A stretch of DNA of 64,000 bases from Candidatus Nitrospira neomarina. Its GTDB lineage: Bacteria; Nitrospirota; Nitrospiria; Nitrospirales; UBA8639. A model generated the notes under the pieces. That model ran no database searches. It was not told the origin of the DNA and was given only the letters and a program-made list of their open reading frames with translations. Made by a program: the position numbers and the translations under genes. The DNA lies in NCBI RefSeq assembly GCF_032051675.1, contig NZ_CP116968.1, positions 4,147,001-4,211,000 on the forward strand. The letters are read 5' to 3'. This document shows positions 18,248-27,271 of this stretch, piece after piece. The first letter of the stretch is position 1. Each line of letters starts with the position of its first letter.

Positions 18248-18462
18248 GGAAACAACCGAACTTTCGCTGAGACGATGATGACGATCAAAGCAACAAGGGA
18301 TGCCTAGAGGAAAAGCTGAAGTGGCATGGTAAGTGAGGATTTTGTAAGGTGTCAAGGAAGGATGAGGCAGCCATTTCGTTGACGAAGATTTTCCCTGCCT
18401 GATATCGTAAAATCACCCTAATGAGCTGCATAACCATTTCAATGCAAGGGTCTGTTCAATAA

Positions 18463-18491
18463 TTGAAAGATTTTGCAATGAATCCTTATGG
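18463..18491 (+). promoter_or_regulatory. Possible folD promoter
   Basis: TTGAAA (18463-18468), 17-bp spacer, TTATGG (18486-18491). It lies just upstream of the palindromic repeat, so a transcript from here would carry the repeat in its 5' leader. Confidence 0.35.
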
Positions 18492-18516
18492 GAGTATCCG
18501 AGAGCAAAATAATGGA

Positions 18517-18631
18517 GTGTTCAAAAATGTCCGCCCAGCAAGGCCGCAGCCAATTGGACGGGCGGAGCGTACGAAGGCGTACGTGAGCACGGCCAAGGGG
18601 CGAGAACGCCGCTGGCGGCATTTTTCAACAC
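18517..18631. repeat. Palindromic intergenic repeat (REP/MITE-like)
   Basis: A 115-bp element with imperfect terminal inverted repeats: the left end GTGTTCAAAAATGTCCGCC matches the reverse complement of the right end, GTGTTGAAAAATGCCGCC, apart from a C/G change and a one-base difference near the CGCC. The interior is GC-rich with a smaller palindrome, GCGTACGAAGGCGTAC. It resembles non-autonomous intergenic repeats found in many copies in some bacterial genomes. No second copy is visible in this window. It ends 20 bp before the folD start. Confidence 0.65.
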
Positions 18632-18650
18632 TTCAGGAGAAGGAGTCGAC

Positions 18651-19508
18651 GTGTCTACACAGATAATTGATGGCAAAGCATTAGCCCAGTCGATCCGAGA
18701 GAGCCTTGCAGATGAGGTTCGCCTTTTCGAAAAAGACACAGGCATCAAGCCCGGATTAGCAGCCGTGTTGGTAGGAGACGATCCGGCCTCGGCTGTCTAT
18801 GTGCGGAACAAGAAAATAGCCTGTGAAAAAGCCGGGCTCTATCCCCAGGAACATCGTCTGCCGGCGTCCACGACCCAAGAGACCTTATTGGAATTGATTC
18901 ACCAGCTGAATGCCGATACCCGAATTCACGGCATTCTGGTCCAGCTCCCCCTGCCGCCCGGCATAAACAGTCAAGCGATTTTGCAAGCCGTCACCTCGGA
19001 GAAAGATGTCGACGGGTTTCATCCGGTCAATGTCGGGCGTTTAGTCACAGGCGACCCGGTGTTTGTCCCCTGTACACCGAAAGGTGTGATTCAGATGATC
19101 GAGTCGACTGGACAGGACATTGCCGGGAAACGAGCCGTAGTGATTGGTCGTAGTAATATTGTAGGAAAACCCGTGGCCATGTTGCTTTTGCATCGACATG
19201 CCACCGTCACCATCTGTCATTCACGCACCAAAGATCTTCCCGCCGTAGTTCGTGAAGCCGACATCGTGATTGCGGCAATCGGGAAACCTCTCTTCGTCAC
19301 CCCAGAGATGGTGAAGCCGGGGGCGATCGTGATTGATGTGGGAATCAATCGATTAGCCGATGGAAAATTAGTCGGAGATGTGGATTTTGACCGGGTTAAA
19401 GAACGAGCGGGATGGCTCACACCTGTTCCCGGCGGTGTTGGCCCGATGACCATCGCCATGCTGCTTCAGAATACGGTTGAATCAGCGAGACGGAAAATCG
19501 GCACATAA
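18651..19508 (+). CDS. folD: Methylenetetrahydrofolate dehydrogenase/cyclohydrolase
   Basis: Bifunctional enzyme interconverting methylene- and formyl-tetrahydrofolate. It has 285 residues from a GTG start with GGAGAAGGAG just upstream. The folate-site EKDVDGFHPVNVGRL, the nucleotide-binding GRSNIVGKPVAMLL and the C-terminal TPVPGGVGPMTIAML motifs are present. panB follows 28 bp later; both feed one-carbon and coenzyme A metabolism. Confidence 0.95.
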   Translation: MSTQIIDGKALAQSIRESLADEVRLFEKDTGIKPGLAAVLVGDDPASAVYVRNKKIACEKAGLYPQEHRLPASTTQETLLELIHQLNADTRIHGILVQLPLPPGINSQAILQAVTSEKDVDGFHPVNVGRLVTGDPVFVPCTPKGVIQMIESTGQDIAGKRAVVIGRSNIVGKPVAMLLLHRHATVTICHSRTKDLPAVVREADIVIAAIGKPLFVTPEMVKPGAIVIDVGINRLADGKLVGDVDFDRVKERAGWLTPVPGGVGPMTIAMLLQNTVESARRKIGT

Positions 19509-19536
19509 CCCTCAACTTACACAAAAGTTGGCGCAC

Positions 19537-20325
19537 ATGACGATTCCTGAATTTACACAACATAAAAAACAGGGCAAAAAGTTAACGGTCGTGACCGCCT
19601 ACGATGCGCTGTTCACGCGGATTGTAGAGCAGGCCGGGCTGGACGTCATTCTCGTGGGCGATTCTCTTGGGATGGTCGTGCAAGGCAAGCCTAACACCTT
19701 ATCAGTGACCATGGAAGACATGCTCTATCACACGCGGTTAGTGGCTCAGGCCGCCAAACGGGCCATGGTAATTGGAGATATGCCCTTTATGTCCTACCAG
19801 GCCAGCGTGGAAGATGCGGTGCGGAATGCGGGTCGTTTTCTGCAAGCGGGGGCCGCCGCCGTGAAACTCGAAGGAGGAATATCAGTGATTGATCGGGTGG
19901 AGGCCATGACGCGTTTTGGCATTCCTGTCATGGGTCACGTTGGTATGACACCACAGTCAGTGAATCAATCCGGCGGGTATTCAGTTAAGGGGAAGGCGCA
20001 AGAAGAAGCGGAAACTATTGTGAGTGATGCCAAGGCACTGGAAGTCGCCGGGGCATTTGCCGTGGTCCTGGAATGCATGCCGACCGAACTGGCACAACGC
20101 ATCACTGAAGCCCTTTCAATACCGACCATTGGTATTGGCGCCGGGCAAGGGTGTGACGGGCAAGTGTTGGTGCTTTATGACCTGTTAGGCCTCTTCGATG
20201 ACTTTGTCCCGAAATTTGTCAAACCCTATGCGCATTTGAAGGCAGATGCCTTGCAGGCGCTCCGGCGGTATAAAGAAGAAGTTGAATGCGGAAAATTTCC
20301 CACCGATGCTGAAAGTTATCATTAA
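19537..20325 (+). CDS. panB: 3-methyl-2-oxobutanoate hydroxymethyltransferase
   Basis: First committed step of pantothenate synthesis, using methylene-tetrahydrofolate, which suits its position after folD. The ATG at 19537 gives 262 residues, the family length; the frame extends upstream to 19477 inside folD. Motifs VTAYDALFTRIVEQAG, VGDSLGMVVQG, GDMPFMSY, KLEGG and GIGAGQGCDGQVLV are present. Confidence 0.95.
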   Translation: MTIPEFTQHKKQGKKLTVVTAYDALFTRIVEQAGLDVILVGDSLGMVVQGKPNTLSVTMEDMLYHTRLVAQAAKRAMVIGDMPFMSYQASVEDAVRNAGRFLQAGAAAVKLEGGISVIDRVEAMTRFGIPVMGHVGMTPQSVNQSGGYSVKGKAQEEAETIVSDAKALEVAGAFAVVLECMPTELAQRITEALSIPTIGIGAGQGCDGQVLVLYDLLGLFDDFVPKFVKPYAHLKADALQALRRYKEEVECGKFPTDAESYH

Positions 20326-20385
20326 AAAAATTTCACGCCGTACTCCCCTCAAAATCAGGCAGAACGTATAGCATACTCTGTCCAT

Positions 20386-20405
20386 CTTCTGAGTTTACTC
20401 AGAAG
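20386..20405 (+). terminator. Hairpin after panB
   Basis: Perfect 8-bp inverted repeat CTTCTGAG/CTCAGAAG with a TTTA loop, 60 bp after the panB stop, followed by GTGTTTG. The T-run is weak, so this is a possible terminator separating folD-panB from the next gene. Confidence 0.5.
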
Positions 20406-20582
20406 GTGTTTGAATTCATCCCTTCTTGAAATCAATGATCCATCTGTTGGCCTCAACATGCGGCCGTAAATCAAAGGGTGAATCCTATTTACCTTTAGAA
20501 TCATACCGAGGACCTTACAGCAGGGCTGTCGGGTTTTCCGTTGCAGTTTGCGGGCAGCCGCTTCATTATTGATTCAGAACGG

Positions 20583-21557
20583 ATGGTGAATGTGTTCATG
20601 AAAAAAATATTCAAACAGTATGCCCTAAAAATGGTGAAGGATTTTTCAGCCAGGCTCTCACTGTCTGTGAGTTGGAATTCGACCGAGGGCTATATGCTGG
20701 GGTATGCCAAAGAGATTATGCGTGCATTGGAAAATGACTGCGGAGTGACGACTCGCTTGGATGTCATCACAGGTCTTCGACGACTCAGTCTCGATGAATT
20801 CGGATTGGTATTGCTGTCTATGCCCGATCCTGAGTACCCCAAGCTTTCACGCCTCCTTCCTGCCATGGCAAGTGACGAGGTTCAGCGAAGCTGGACAGGA
20901 AACCATGGTTTGGCACTTCTCAAGGAGACTACGGCATTCGTGCGTGCGTTGAATTACAACTATGTGCGCGTGACCGGGCGGTCTCTGGAGGATGCCACTG
21001 TCTTAGATTTTGGGTGCGGCTATGGCCGTATCGCCCAGTTGCTGTATTATTTCACTGTCGAGGATAAAATATTCGGGGTCGATCCCCGGGAACAGTCAAT
21101 TAAGCTATGCCGGGAGTCGAGGCTCGGTACGAATTTTATGGTATCAGATTACCTCCCTGTATCCTTGCCGGTCGGGGGGGTGAAGTTTGATCTCATCTAT
21201 GCTTTCTCCGTCTTCACCCACCTGTCCCGCAGGGCCATGACGACGTCGTTGGCCACATTGCGGCAGCACATTGCAGATGAGGGGCTGTTGGCCATGACCA
21301 TTCGTCCCGTCGAATACTGGGAGCAGGCCCCTCATGCGTCACAGGATCAGAAAGATGCCCTTGCCCTCCGACACCGACAGGATGGCTTCGCCTTCAATCC
21401 TCACAACTGGGCGCCGATCGACGGTGACGTCACATACGGGGATTCTTCAATGACTTTGGACTGGATTACAACCACCTTTCCCGATTGGACAATCAAGGCG
21501 ACCGATCGTTGTTTGAATGACCCCCTTCAACGGTATGTGTTTCTGTTGCCGCGCTGA
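20583..21557 (+). CDS. Class I SAM-dependent methyltransferase
   Basis: 324 residues from the ATG at 20583; the ATG at 20598 and nearby GTGs are alternatives and the start is uncertain. The SAM-binding motif I, VLDFGCGYGRIAQLL, is at about 138-152, followed by an acidic residue in FGVDPREQS, a FDLIYAFSVFTHLS motif and the post-motif TSLATLRQHIADEGLL. The substrate cannot be told from sequence. The N-terminal ~120 residues do not match a domain I know. It stands alone, flanked by a hairpin before and after, so it looks like a separate transcription unit. Confidence 0.75.
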   Translation: MVNVFMKKIFKQYALKMVKDFSARLSLSVSWNSTEGYMLGYAKEIMRALENDCGVTTRLDVITGLRRLSLDEFGLVLLSMPDPEYPKLSRLLPAMASDEVQRSWTGNHGLALLKETTAFVRALNYNYVRVTGRSLEDATVLDFGCGYGRIAQLLYYFTVEDKIFGVDPREQSIKLCRESRLGTNFMVSDYLPVSLPVGGVKFDLIYAFSVFTHLSRRAMTTSLATLRQHIADEGLLAMTIRPVEYWEQAPHASQDQKDALALRHRQDGFAFNPHNWAPIDGDVTYGDSSMTLDWITTTFPDWTIKATDRCLNDPLQRYVFLLPR

Positions 21558-21572
21558 CCGGGAAAGACCCGG
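21558..21572 (+). terminator. GC hairpin immediately after the methyltransferase gene
   Basis: CCGGG/CCCGG inverted repeat with an AAAGA loop directly after the stop codon. No T-run follows; weak candidate. Confidence 0.35.
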
Positions 21573-21641
21573 CCTTGGTGCTCAGAAAATGTGGCCCTAT
21601 ATATGAAGGAAAGCCGCAAGCTGACAGGGGGAAACGCTTGC

Positions 21642-21670
21642 TTGCCACAGCAGGGTATTCCTTGTATGCT
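21642..21670 (+). promoter_or_regulatory. Promoter of the pheA-aro operon
   Basis: TTGCCA (21642-21647), 17-bp spacer, TATGCT (21665-21670), 34 bp before the pheA ATG. Good match in both boxes and in spacing. I see no leader peptide rich in Phe or Tyr, so classical attenuation is not supported. Confidence 0.55.
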
Positions 21671-21703
21671 CCTGCCTAAATTGCAGATTTTCCAGGATAA
21701 AGG

Positions 21704-22795
21704 ATGAGTCTCATGGAGCTTCCAGAGGATATGCAACAATGCCGTCAAGAAATTGACCGGCTTGATGACGACATTCTCAACATATTAAATGAGCGATCTC
21801 AATACGTCATAAAAATTGGGCATTTGAAAAAACAACAGGATTCGTCTGCCCATCTTCATACGCCTGGTCGGGAAGTCGCGATCGTGGAACGGTTGATGCG
21901 CAAGAATCCTGGGCCGTTTCCTAGTGAAGCGCTGCGTCATGTGTACCGGGAAATTATGTCGGCGTCCCTTTCTCTCGAGGGAACACAAACGGTCGCATAT
22001 CTAGGGCCACCTGCCACGTTTACGCATCTGGCTGCCATGCGGAAGTTCGGGGGATCGGCCGACTACGTGTCGGTCAATAGCATTAAGGATGTGTTTGATG
22101 AAGTGGAACGGGGACGTATGCGGTTTGGCGTGGTTCCCATAGAAAATTCAACGGAAGGGGTGGTCAACCATACGTTAGATCTGTTCGTGGACTCACCCTT
22201 GTTGATTTATGGTGAAGTGATGCTGGAAGTGTCCCATCACTTTCTTTCGAAGGCGGAAAAGTTAGAAGAAGTCAGGACGGTCTATTCTCATCCGCATGCC
22301 CTTGCCCAATGCCGAAACTGGCTGGAAACCAATTTGCCTTCTGTGAATTTCGCGGAAGAGCCCAGTACGGCTCGGGCAGCTGAGCGGTGCGTGAGTGATC
22401 CAACAGCAGGGGCCATTGCCTCCGAATTAGCTGCTCAGCTGTATGGATTGAATATTCTGCGATCACGAATTGAAGATAATATTAATAATTTCACCAGGTT
22501 CCTCATTTTATCCCAAAAGGGAGCTGAACCAACCGGTCGTGATAAAACCTCGATCATTGTCTCAGCAAAGGACCGGGTTGGAGCGTTGTATGACCTGATC
22601 CGCCCGTTTTCATCGCACGGCATTAGTATGACCAAAATTGAATCACGGCCTACCCGACGAAAAGTCTGGGAATATCTGTTTTATATGGATTTGGAGGGAC
22701 ATCAGGACGATGATCGCCTGAAGAAAGCCCTGGAGGAAGTCAGGTCTCGTTGTTTGATGATGAAGGTTCTGGGGTCGTATTCTTCTCATCAGTAG
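21704..22795 (+). CDS. pheA: Chorismate mutase / prephenate dehydratase
   Basis: Bifunctional P-protein for phenylalanine synthesis. It has 363 residues. The chorismate mutase domain covers about 1-90 (EIDRLDDDILNILNERSQY). The dehydratase domain covers about 95-270 (VAYLGPPATFTHLAA, VPIENSTEGVVNHTLDL). A C-terminal ACT domain at about 280-360 is the site of feedback control by phenylalanine; the ESRPTRRKVWEYLFYMDLEG part is conserved. It heads a run of aromatic amino acid genes. Confidence 0.95.
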   Translation: MSLMELPEDMQQCRQEIDRLDDDILNILNERSQYVIKIGHLKKQQDSSAHLHTPGREVAIVERLMRKNPGPFPSEALRHVYREIMSASLSLEGTQTVAYLGPPATFTHLAAMRKFGGSADYVSVNSIKDVFDEVERGRMRFGVVPIENSTEGVVNHTLDLFVDSPLLIYGEVMLEVSHHFLSKAEKLEEVRTVYSHPHALAQCRNWLETNLPSVNFAEEPSTARAAERCVSDPTAGAIASELAAQLYGLNILRSRIEDNINNFTRFLILSQKGAEPTGRDKTSIIVSAKDRVGALYDLIRPFSSHGISMTKIESRPTRRKVWEYLFYMDLEGHQDDDRLKKALEEVRSRCLMMKVLGSYSSHQ

Positions 22796-22922
22796 AGTCT
22801 GGCCTAACCTGTAGCCCTTGAAGGATGGAGATCCGGAAGGGGCTGCCCCAAAGGATCGTCCCAGGTAGATATGAATTTTTTTGATTTTTCCCGCAGGTGT
22901 ACAAAAGAAAGAATGTAAGCCC

Positions 22923-24008
22923 ATGCCATTGCGTGTCCATCCCACAATCGCCTCGTTAACCCCATATTCTCCAGGGAAACCCTTGGACGAATTGGAGCGG
23001 GAGCTTGGAATAACTCAGGCAATTAAATTGGCCTCTAATGAAAATCCTTGGGGTCCTTCCCCGAATGCGCTACAGGTTTTGGCAGGGGCAGCCGCGTCGC
23101 TTCACCGGTATCCGGATGGCGGGGCTCACTACCTTCGGCAAGCGTTAGCGGAGCGGTGGAAGGTTTCCGATGATCAGGTTCTGGTGGGTAATGGGTCAGA
23201 TGAGATCATTAGTCTCTTAGTTCGCGCCTTTCTCTCTCCTGGTGATGAAGCGGTCATGGCCGATCTGACCTTTGTAATGTACAAGCTCTCTGTGTTGGGA
23301 GGGCATGGTGTACCGGTAGAAGTGCCCTTGAAAAATTGGGTCCATGATATAGCGGCCATGGTTGACGCGGTCACCGACCGCACGCGGCTCTTTTTCCTCT
23401 GCAATCCGAATAATCCCACGGGTACCATGCTGACGGCACGGGAAATCGATGGCCACCTCTCCCGACTTCCCGATCATGTGGTCGTCGTATTTGATGAAGC
23501 GTACTATGAATACGTGCGACATCCCGATTTCCCGGACAGCTTGCAGTATGTTCGTGACGGGCGGCCGGTTGTGGTACTACGGACATTTTCAAAAATTTAT
23601 GGATTGGCAGGGTTGCGAGTGGGTTATGGGTGTACGACCAAAGAAATCGCCGGATATGTGAATCGTGTTCGTCCCCCTTTCAACGTGAATAGCTTGGCTC
23701 AAGAAGCCGCACGAGCAGCCCTGTCCGATGACGATCATGTGGCCAAAAGCCGGGCTATGAATGAAGCCGAAATGACGTTTCTGCAAGAGAGGCTGATCAC
23801 CATGGGCTTAGAGCCCGTTCCCAGTCAAGCCAACTTTTTGTATTTCAATGTAGGGATTGATGGAAGACGTGCGTTTGACGCGTTGCTTCGGGAAGGCGTC
23901 ATTGTTCGGCATATTCGTGGGCCAATGCTCCGAGTGACCATTGGGCAACCGACCGAAAATCGGCGCTTTCTTGAATCGTTAAACCGAGTGCTTTCTACCC
24001 TGTCCTAG
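22923..24008 (+). CDS. hisC: Histidinol-phosphate/aromatic aminotransferase
   Basis: Class I/II PLP aminotransferase of 361 residues. The ATG at 22923 gives MPLRVHPTIASLTPYSPGKP, typical of HisC; the upstream ATG at 22881 adds 14 unlikely residues. SNENPWGPSPNAL, CNPNNPTGTM and the PLP-lysine motif TFSKIYGLAGLRVGYG are present. It sits between pheA and aroF with no histidine genes near, so it may act mainly on phenylpyruvate or hydroxyphenylpyruvate here. HisC-family enzymes often accept both; which one is used cannot be told from sequence. Confidence 0.88.
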   Translation: MPLRVHPTIASLTPYSPGKPLDELERELGITQAIKLASNENPWGPSPNALQVLAGAAASLHRYPDGGAHYLRQALAERWKVSDDQVLVGNGSDEIISLLVRAFLSPGDEAVMADLTFVMYKLSVLGGHGVPVEVPLKNWVHDIAAMVDAVTDRTRLFFLCNPNNPTGTMLTAREIDGHLSRLPDHVVVVFDEAYYEYVRHPDFPDSLQYVRDGRPVVVLRTFSKIYGLAGLRVGYGCTTKEIAGYVNRVRPPFNVNSLAQEAARAALSDDDHVAKSRAMNEAEMTFLQERLITMGLEPVPSQANFLYFNVGIDGRRAFDALLREGVIVRHIRGPMLRVTIGQPTENRRFLESLNRVLSTLS

Positions 24009-24028
24009 CAAGGATTCTGATTCATTTA

Positions 24029-25042
24029 ATGGTTATCGTCTTAAAACCCGAAGCCACAGAGCAGAATGTTGATCACTTAATTGATCGTCTTCGTTCGTTA
24101 GGGATGGTCACTCAAATCACGAAGGGGAAAGAACGGACCATCGTAGCGGTGCTTGGCGATGACCGGGTGCTGCAAGGGCAACCCTTGAGCGTGTTTCCCG
24201 GTGTGGAAAGTGTAACTCCGATTTTAGCCCCCTGGAAGTTAGTGAGCCGTGAATTTCAAAAACATGATTCCGTCATCGACGTGGCCGGCGTGAAAGTCGG
24301 GGGAAGTCGGATCGTGATTATGGCCGGTCCTTGCGCGGTGGAGAAACTAGAAATTACGGTGGGCATCGCCCAAGAAGTGGCTAGAGCCGGTGCCACCATT
24401 TTGCGTGGCGGCGCGTATAAGCCTCGTACATCGCCCTATTCCTTTCAGGGGTTGGGACAGGAAGGATTGGAGTTTTTGGCTGAGGCCAGGAGACAAACAG
24501 GCCTTCCGGTCGTGAGTGAAATTTTGGATGCTCGTGATCTCGGACATTTTTTGGAAAAAGCGGACGTGATCCAAGTTGGCGCCCGCAATATGCAAAATTT
24601 TGAACTGTTAAAAGAGGTTGGCGCTTATGACAAACCCGTTTTGTTGAAACGAGGGCTGTCGGCCACGATTAAAGAGCTACTCTTATCCGCAGAATATATT
24701 ATGTCCCGGGGCAATCGGAATGTCATGCTGTGTGAAAGGGGAATTCGCACCTTTGAGCCTCAGTATCGCAATACGCTCGATTTAAGTGCGGTGCCCACCC
24801 TGAAAGAAATGACGCATTTGCCCGTTATTGTTGACCCAAGTCACGCAACCGGGAATTGGAAGCTTGTGGCTCCTATGGCCAAAGCCGCAATTGCGGCTGG
24901 AGCTGACGGCTTGTTGATTGAAGTCCATTCTAATCCGGAATGTGCCTTGTGCGACGGAGAGGAATCGCTGAAGCCCAGCCGGTTTACCGAACTCATGAAT
25001 GATTTACAAAAGGTGGCGCAGGCTGTCGGCCGGGAACTTTGA
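24029..25042 (+). CDS. aroF: 3-deoxy-7-phosphoheptulonate synthase, type I-beta
   Basis: DAHP synthase, the entry step of the shikimate pathway. It has 337 residues. An N-terminal ferredoxin-like regulatory domain covers about 1-70 (MVIVLKPEATEQNVDHLIDRL), as in the Thermotoga enzyme, where it mediates feedback inhibition. The barrel has IVIMAGPCAVE, LRGGAYKPRTSPYSFQG, LLKRGLSATI, VMLCERGIRTFE and VIVDPSHATG. The start is TTG or ATG near 24029; the ATG used fits the family. It precedes tyrA. Confidence 0.93.
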   Translation: MVIVLKPEATEQNVDHLIDRLRSLGMVTQITKGKERTIVAVLGDDRVLQGQPLSVFPGVESVTPILAPWKLVSREFQKHDSVIDVAGVKVGGSRIVIMAGPCAVEKLEITVGIAQEVARAGATILRGGAYKPRTSPYSFQGLGQEGLEFLAEARRQTGLPVVSEILDARDLGHFLEKADVIQVGARNMQNFELLKEVGAYDKPVLLKRGLSATIKELLLSAEYIMSRGNRNVMLCERGIRTFEPQYRNTLDLSAVPTLKEMTHLPVIVDPSHATGNWKLVAPMAKAAIAAGADGLLIEVHSNPECALCDGEESLKPSRFTELMNDLQKVAQAVGREL

Positions 25043-25079
25043 TTGTTCTCTTGTGATTCCGACACTTTTGCCTTCCATC

Positions 25080-25967
25080 ATGTCGACTCCCCATTTAGAA
25101 CCGCTGTTCCGGCACGTGTCCATTATCGGGATAGGCCTGCTTGGAGGTTCTCTCGGCCTTGCATTGAAGGAACAGGGTTTAGCCAAAACGGTCGTGGGGC
25201 TCGGTCGTCGACAAGAAAATCTCGAACTAGCCGTTCGAATGGGTGCCATTGATCAATTTGCCCTGGAGCCACATCGGGCAGTGAGCCAATCGGATTTAAT
25301 TGTCCTGGCCACTCCTGTAGAGACCTACCTCTCCCAAATTGATCTGTGGGGAAAAGATCTGGCCCCGTCCACCATCGTGAGTGATGTGGGAAGCGTAAAA
25401 GGCCAATTGGTCTCACAAATTGAAGCCCGGTTGCCTCCCTCGACATTTTTTGTCGGCGCCCATCCGATTGCCGGGAAAGAAAAATCAGGGGTGGCGCACG
25501 CCGATTCGCATTTGTTTCAAGGCGCTCGATGTATTCTGACGCCGACTCCCCATACGAATGCCCAGGCCCTGGAAAGGGTTTGTCACCTTTGGGATACTGT
25601 CGGATCTGTGGTGGCGTTGATGGATCCCATGGACCACGATTGGATCTTCGGTGCAGTGAGCCATCTGCCTCATATCGCGGCTTTTTCTCTCATGCACACC
25701 TTGGAGACATTGCAAGGACGAACGTCTCAGCCGGAGGACTTGCTGAATTTTTCTGGCGGAGGGTTGCGTGATACCACGAGGATTGCGGCCAGTTCTCCTG
25801 AAATGTGGCGTGATATTTGTGTGGCCAATCAGGGGAATTTGGTAGAGATGGTTGATCGGTATATTCAACAGCTACAAAATTTTCGGGAGTTGTTGAGCAA
25901 ACGGGATGCCCCTGGATTGTACGAGGCAATTGCACGGGCCAAAGCCTCACGAGAACGAATGATATGA
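25080..25967 (+). CDS. tyrA: Prephenate/arogenate dehydrogenase
   Basis: NAD(P)-dependent step of tyrosine synthesis. The ATG at 25080 gives 295 residues; upstream open sequence overlaps aroF. The Rossmann loop VSIIGIGLLGGSLGLAL is at about 14-30; the active-site GAHPIAGKEKSGV and FGAVSHLPHIAAFSL motifs are present. There is no C-terminal ACT domain. Its stop overlaps the aroA start (ATGA). Confidence 0.93.
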   Translation: MSTPHLEPLFRHVSIIGIGLLGGSLGLALKEQGLAKTVVGLGRRQENLELAVRMGAIDQFALEPHRAVSQSDLIVLATPVETYLSQIDLWGKDLAPSTIVSDVGSVKGQLVSQIEARLPPSTFFVGAHPIAGKEKSGVAHADSHLFQGARCILTPTPHTNAQALERVCHLWDTVGSVVALMDPMDHDWIFGAVSHLPHIAAFSLMHTLETLQGRTSQPEDLLNFSGGGLRDTTRIAASSPEMWRDICVANQGNLVEMVDRYIQQLQNFRELLSKRDAPGLYEAIARAKASRERMI

Positions 25968-27271
25968 ATCAGTTCACCATTCTTCCGACCAAAAAACCCC
26001 TTCGTGGCAGCCTGTCGGTACCGGGAGACAAATCCATTACGCATCGCGCCCTCATCTTTGGAGCCTTGGCGCAGGGTCGAACACGTATTGCGGGTTACTC
26101 TAAAGGCGAGGATTGCCTGAATACCCTTGATGTGATTCGTGCCTTAGGCGCTGATGTACAGGAAACGCCCGAGGGACTTGAGGTGACCGGCAAAGGACTC
26201 TGGGGCCTGCAGGAACCTTCGAATGTGTTGGATTGTGGAAATTCCGGGACGGGTTTGCGCATTATGGCTGGCGTCTTAGCCGGGCAAAATTTCTTTTCCG
26301 TTCTGACTGGTGATTCCTCTCTGAGAAGTCGTCCGATGGGCCGGGTGGTCACTCCTCTCCGGCAAATGGGGGCCGTCATCTCGGGAAGACGTGGCGGTGA
26401 GTTGGCTCCTTTGGCTATTCAAGGGACCGGGCTCAAGGGGATTCTCTACGAATCGCCTGTCGCAAGTGCCCAAATAAAATCCTGCGTCCTCTTGGCCGGG
26501 CTCTTTGCCGAAGGGACGACCATTGTGAAGGAGCCTAGACGATCCCGAGACCATACGGAGCGTCTCTTGTCCTATTTGGGAGTTCCCCTCCAGGTTGATG
26601 GGTGCACCGTGCAACTTCAAGGTCGACCCTCCTTTGATGGAAAGCCGATTGAGGTCCCTGGAGATATCTCGGCTGCGGCGTTTTTTATGGTTGCGGCATC
26701 GATCGTTCCCGATTCGGATATTCTGCTCACTGATATAGGATTGAATCCGGAACGAACGGGTATTCTGGATATTCTCCTCGAGATGGGAGCTGATATCACC
26801 ATCCTCAACCAACGAGAAAAATCGGGGGAACCGGTAGGTGATATCCGTGTGCGGTCTGCTCCGCTGAAGGGAATGACCATTGGGCCTGACCTCATTCCCA
26901 AAACGATTGATGAATTGCCTATATTGTGTGTGGCTGCCGCTATGGCCCATGGACAGACACGCATTACCGGCGCACACGAACTTCGCGTGAAAGAGACCGA
27001 TCGCATTCGAGCCATGGCGACAGAATTATCCCGTCTCCACGTTGAAGTTGAGGAACAGCCGGATGGTTTAGTCATCAATGGCGGTTCCCTGATTAAGGGT
27101 GGGGTTTGTCAGAGTTATGGCGATCATCGGGTTGTGATGTCGCTGGCCATCTGCGGATTAGTGGCGGAGTCTCCAATAACTATTGAGGATGTGGCATGCG
27201 TTGAGACATCATTCCCGGGGTTCAAAGATAAGTTGTTGGATTTATTGACAAATTCTGAGCGACCATTATAA
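25964..27271 (+). CDS. aroA: 5-enolpyruvylshikimate-3-phosphate synthase
   Basis: Sixth step of the shikimate pathway. It has 435 residues. The motifs LSVPGDKSITHRALIFGALA, DCGNSGTGLRIMAGVL, GDSSLRSRPMGRVV and RVKETDRI are present. The active-site sequence is LDCGNSGTGLR, with Gly and Thr as in class II-like enzymes. It overlaps tyrA by 4 bp; a tiny open frame bridges it to cmk. Confidence 0.95.
   Translation: MNQFTILPTKKPLRGSLSVPGDKSITHRALIFGALAQGRTRIAGYSKGEDCLNTLDVIRALGADVQETPEGLEVTGKGLWGLQEPSNVLDCGNSGTGLRIMAGVLAGQNFFSVLTGDSSLRSRPMGRVVTPLRQMGAVISGRRGGELAPLAIQGTGLKGILYESPVASAQIKSCVLLAGLFAEGTTIVKEPRRSRDHTERLLSYLGVPLQVDGCTVQLQGRPSFDGKPIEVPGDISAAAFFMVAASIVPDSDILLTDIGLNPERTGILDILLEMGADITILNQREKSGEPVGDIRVRSAPLKGMTIGPDLIPKTIDELPILCVAAAMAHGQTRITGAHELRVKETDRIRAMATELSRLHVEVEEQPDGLVINGGSLIKGGVCQSYGDHRVVMSLAICGLVAESPITIEDVACVETSFPGFKDKLLDLLTNSERPL

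Larger units (their letters stand above)
18248..18650. other. Gene-free region with promoter and repeat
   Basis: About 400 bp between the divergent beta-propeller gene and folD. It holds a possible folD promoter near 18463 and a 115-bp inverted-repeat element (18517-18631), described separately. The short open frames across the repeat have no start with a ribosome-binding site and do not resemble proteins. Confidence 0.6.

Noticed and set aside
26276..26977. 233-codon open frame antisense to aroA
   Set aside because: Shadow of a clear aroA gene, no family resemblance.
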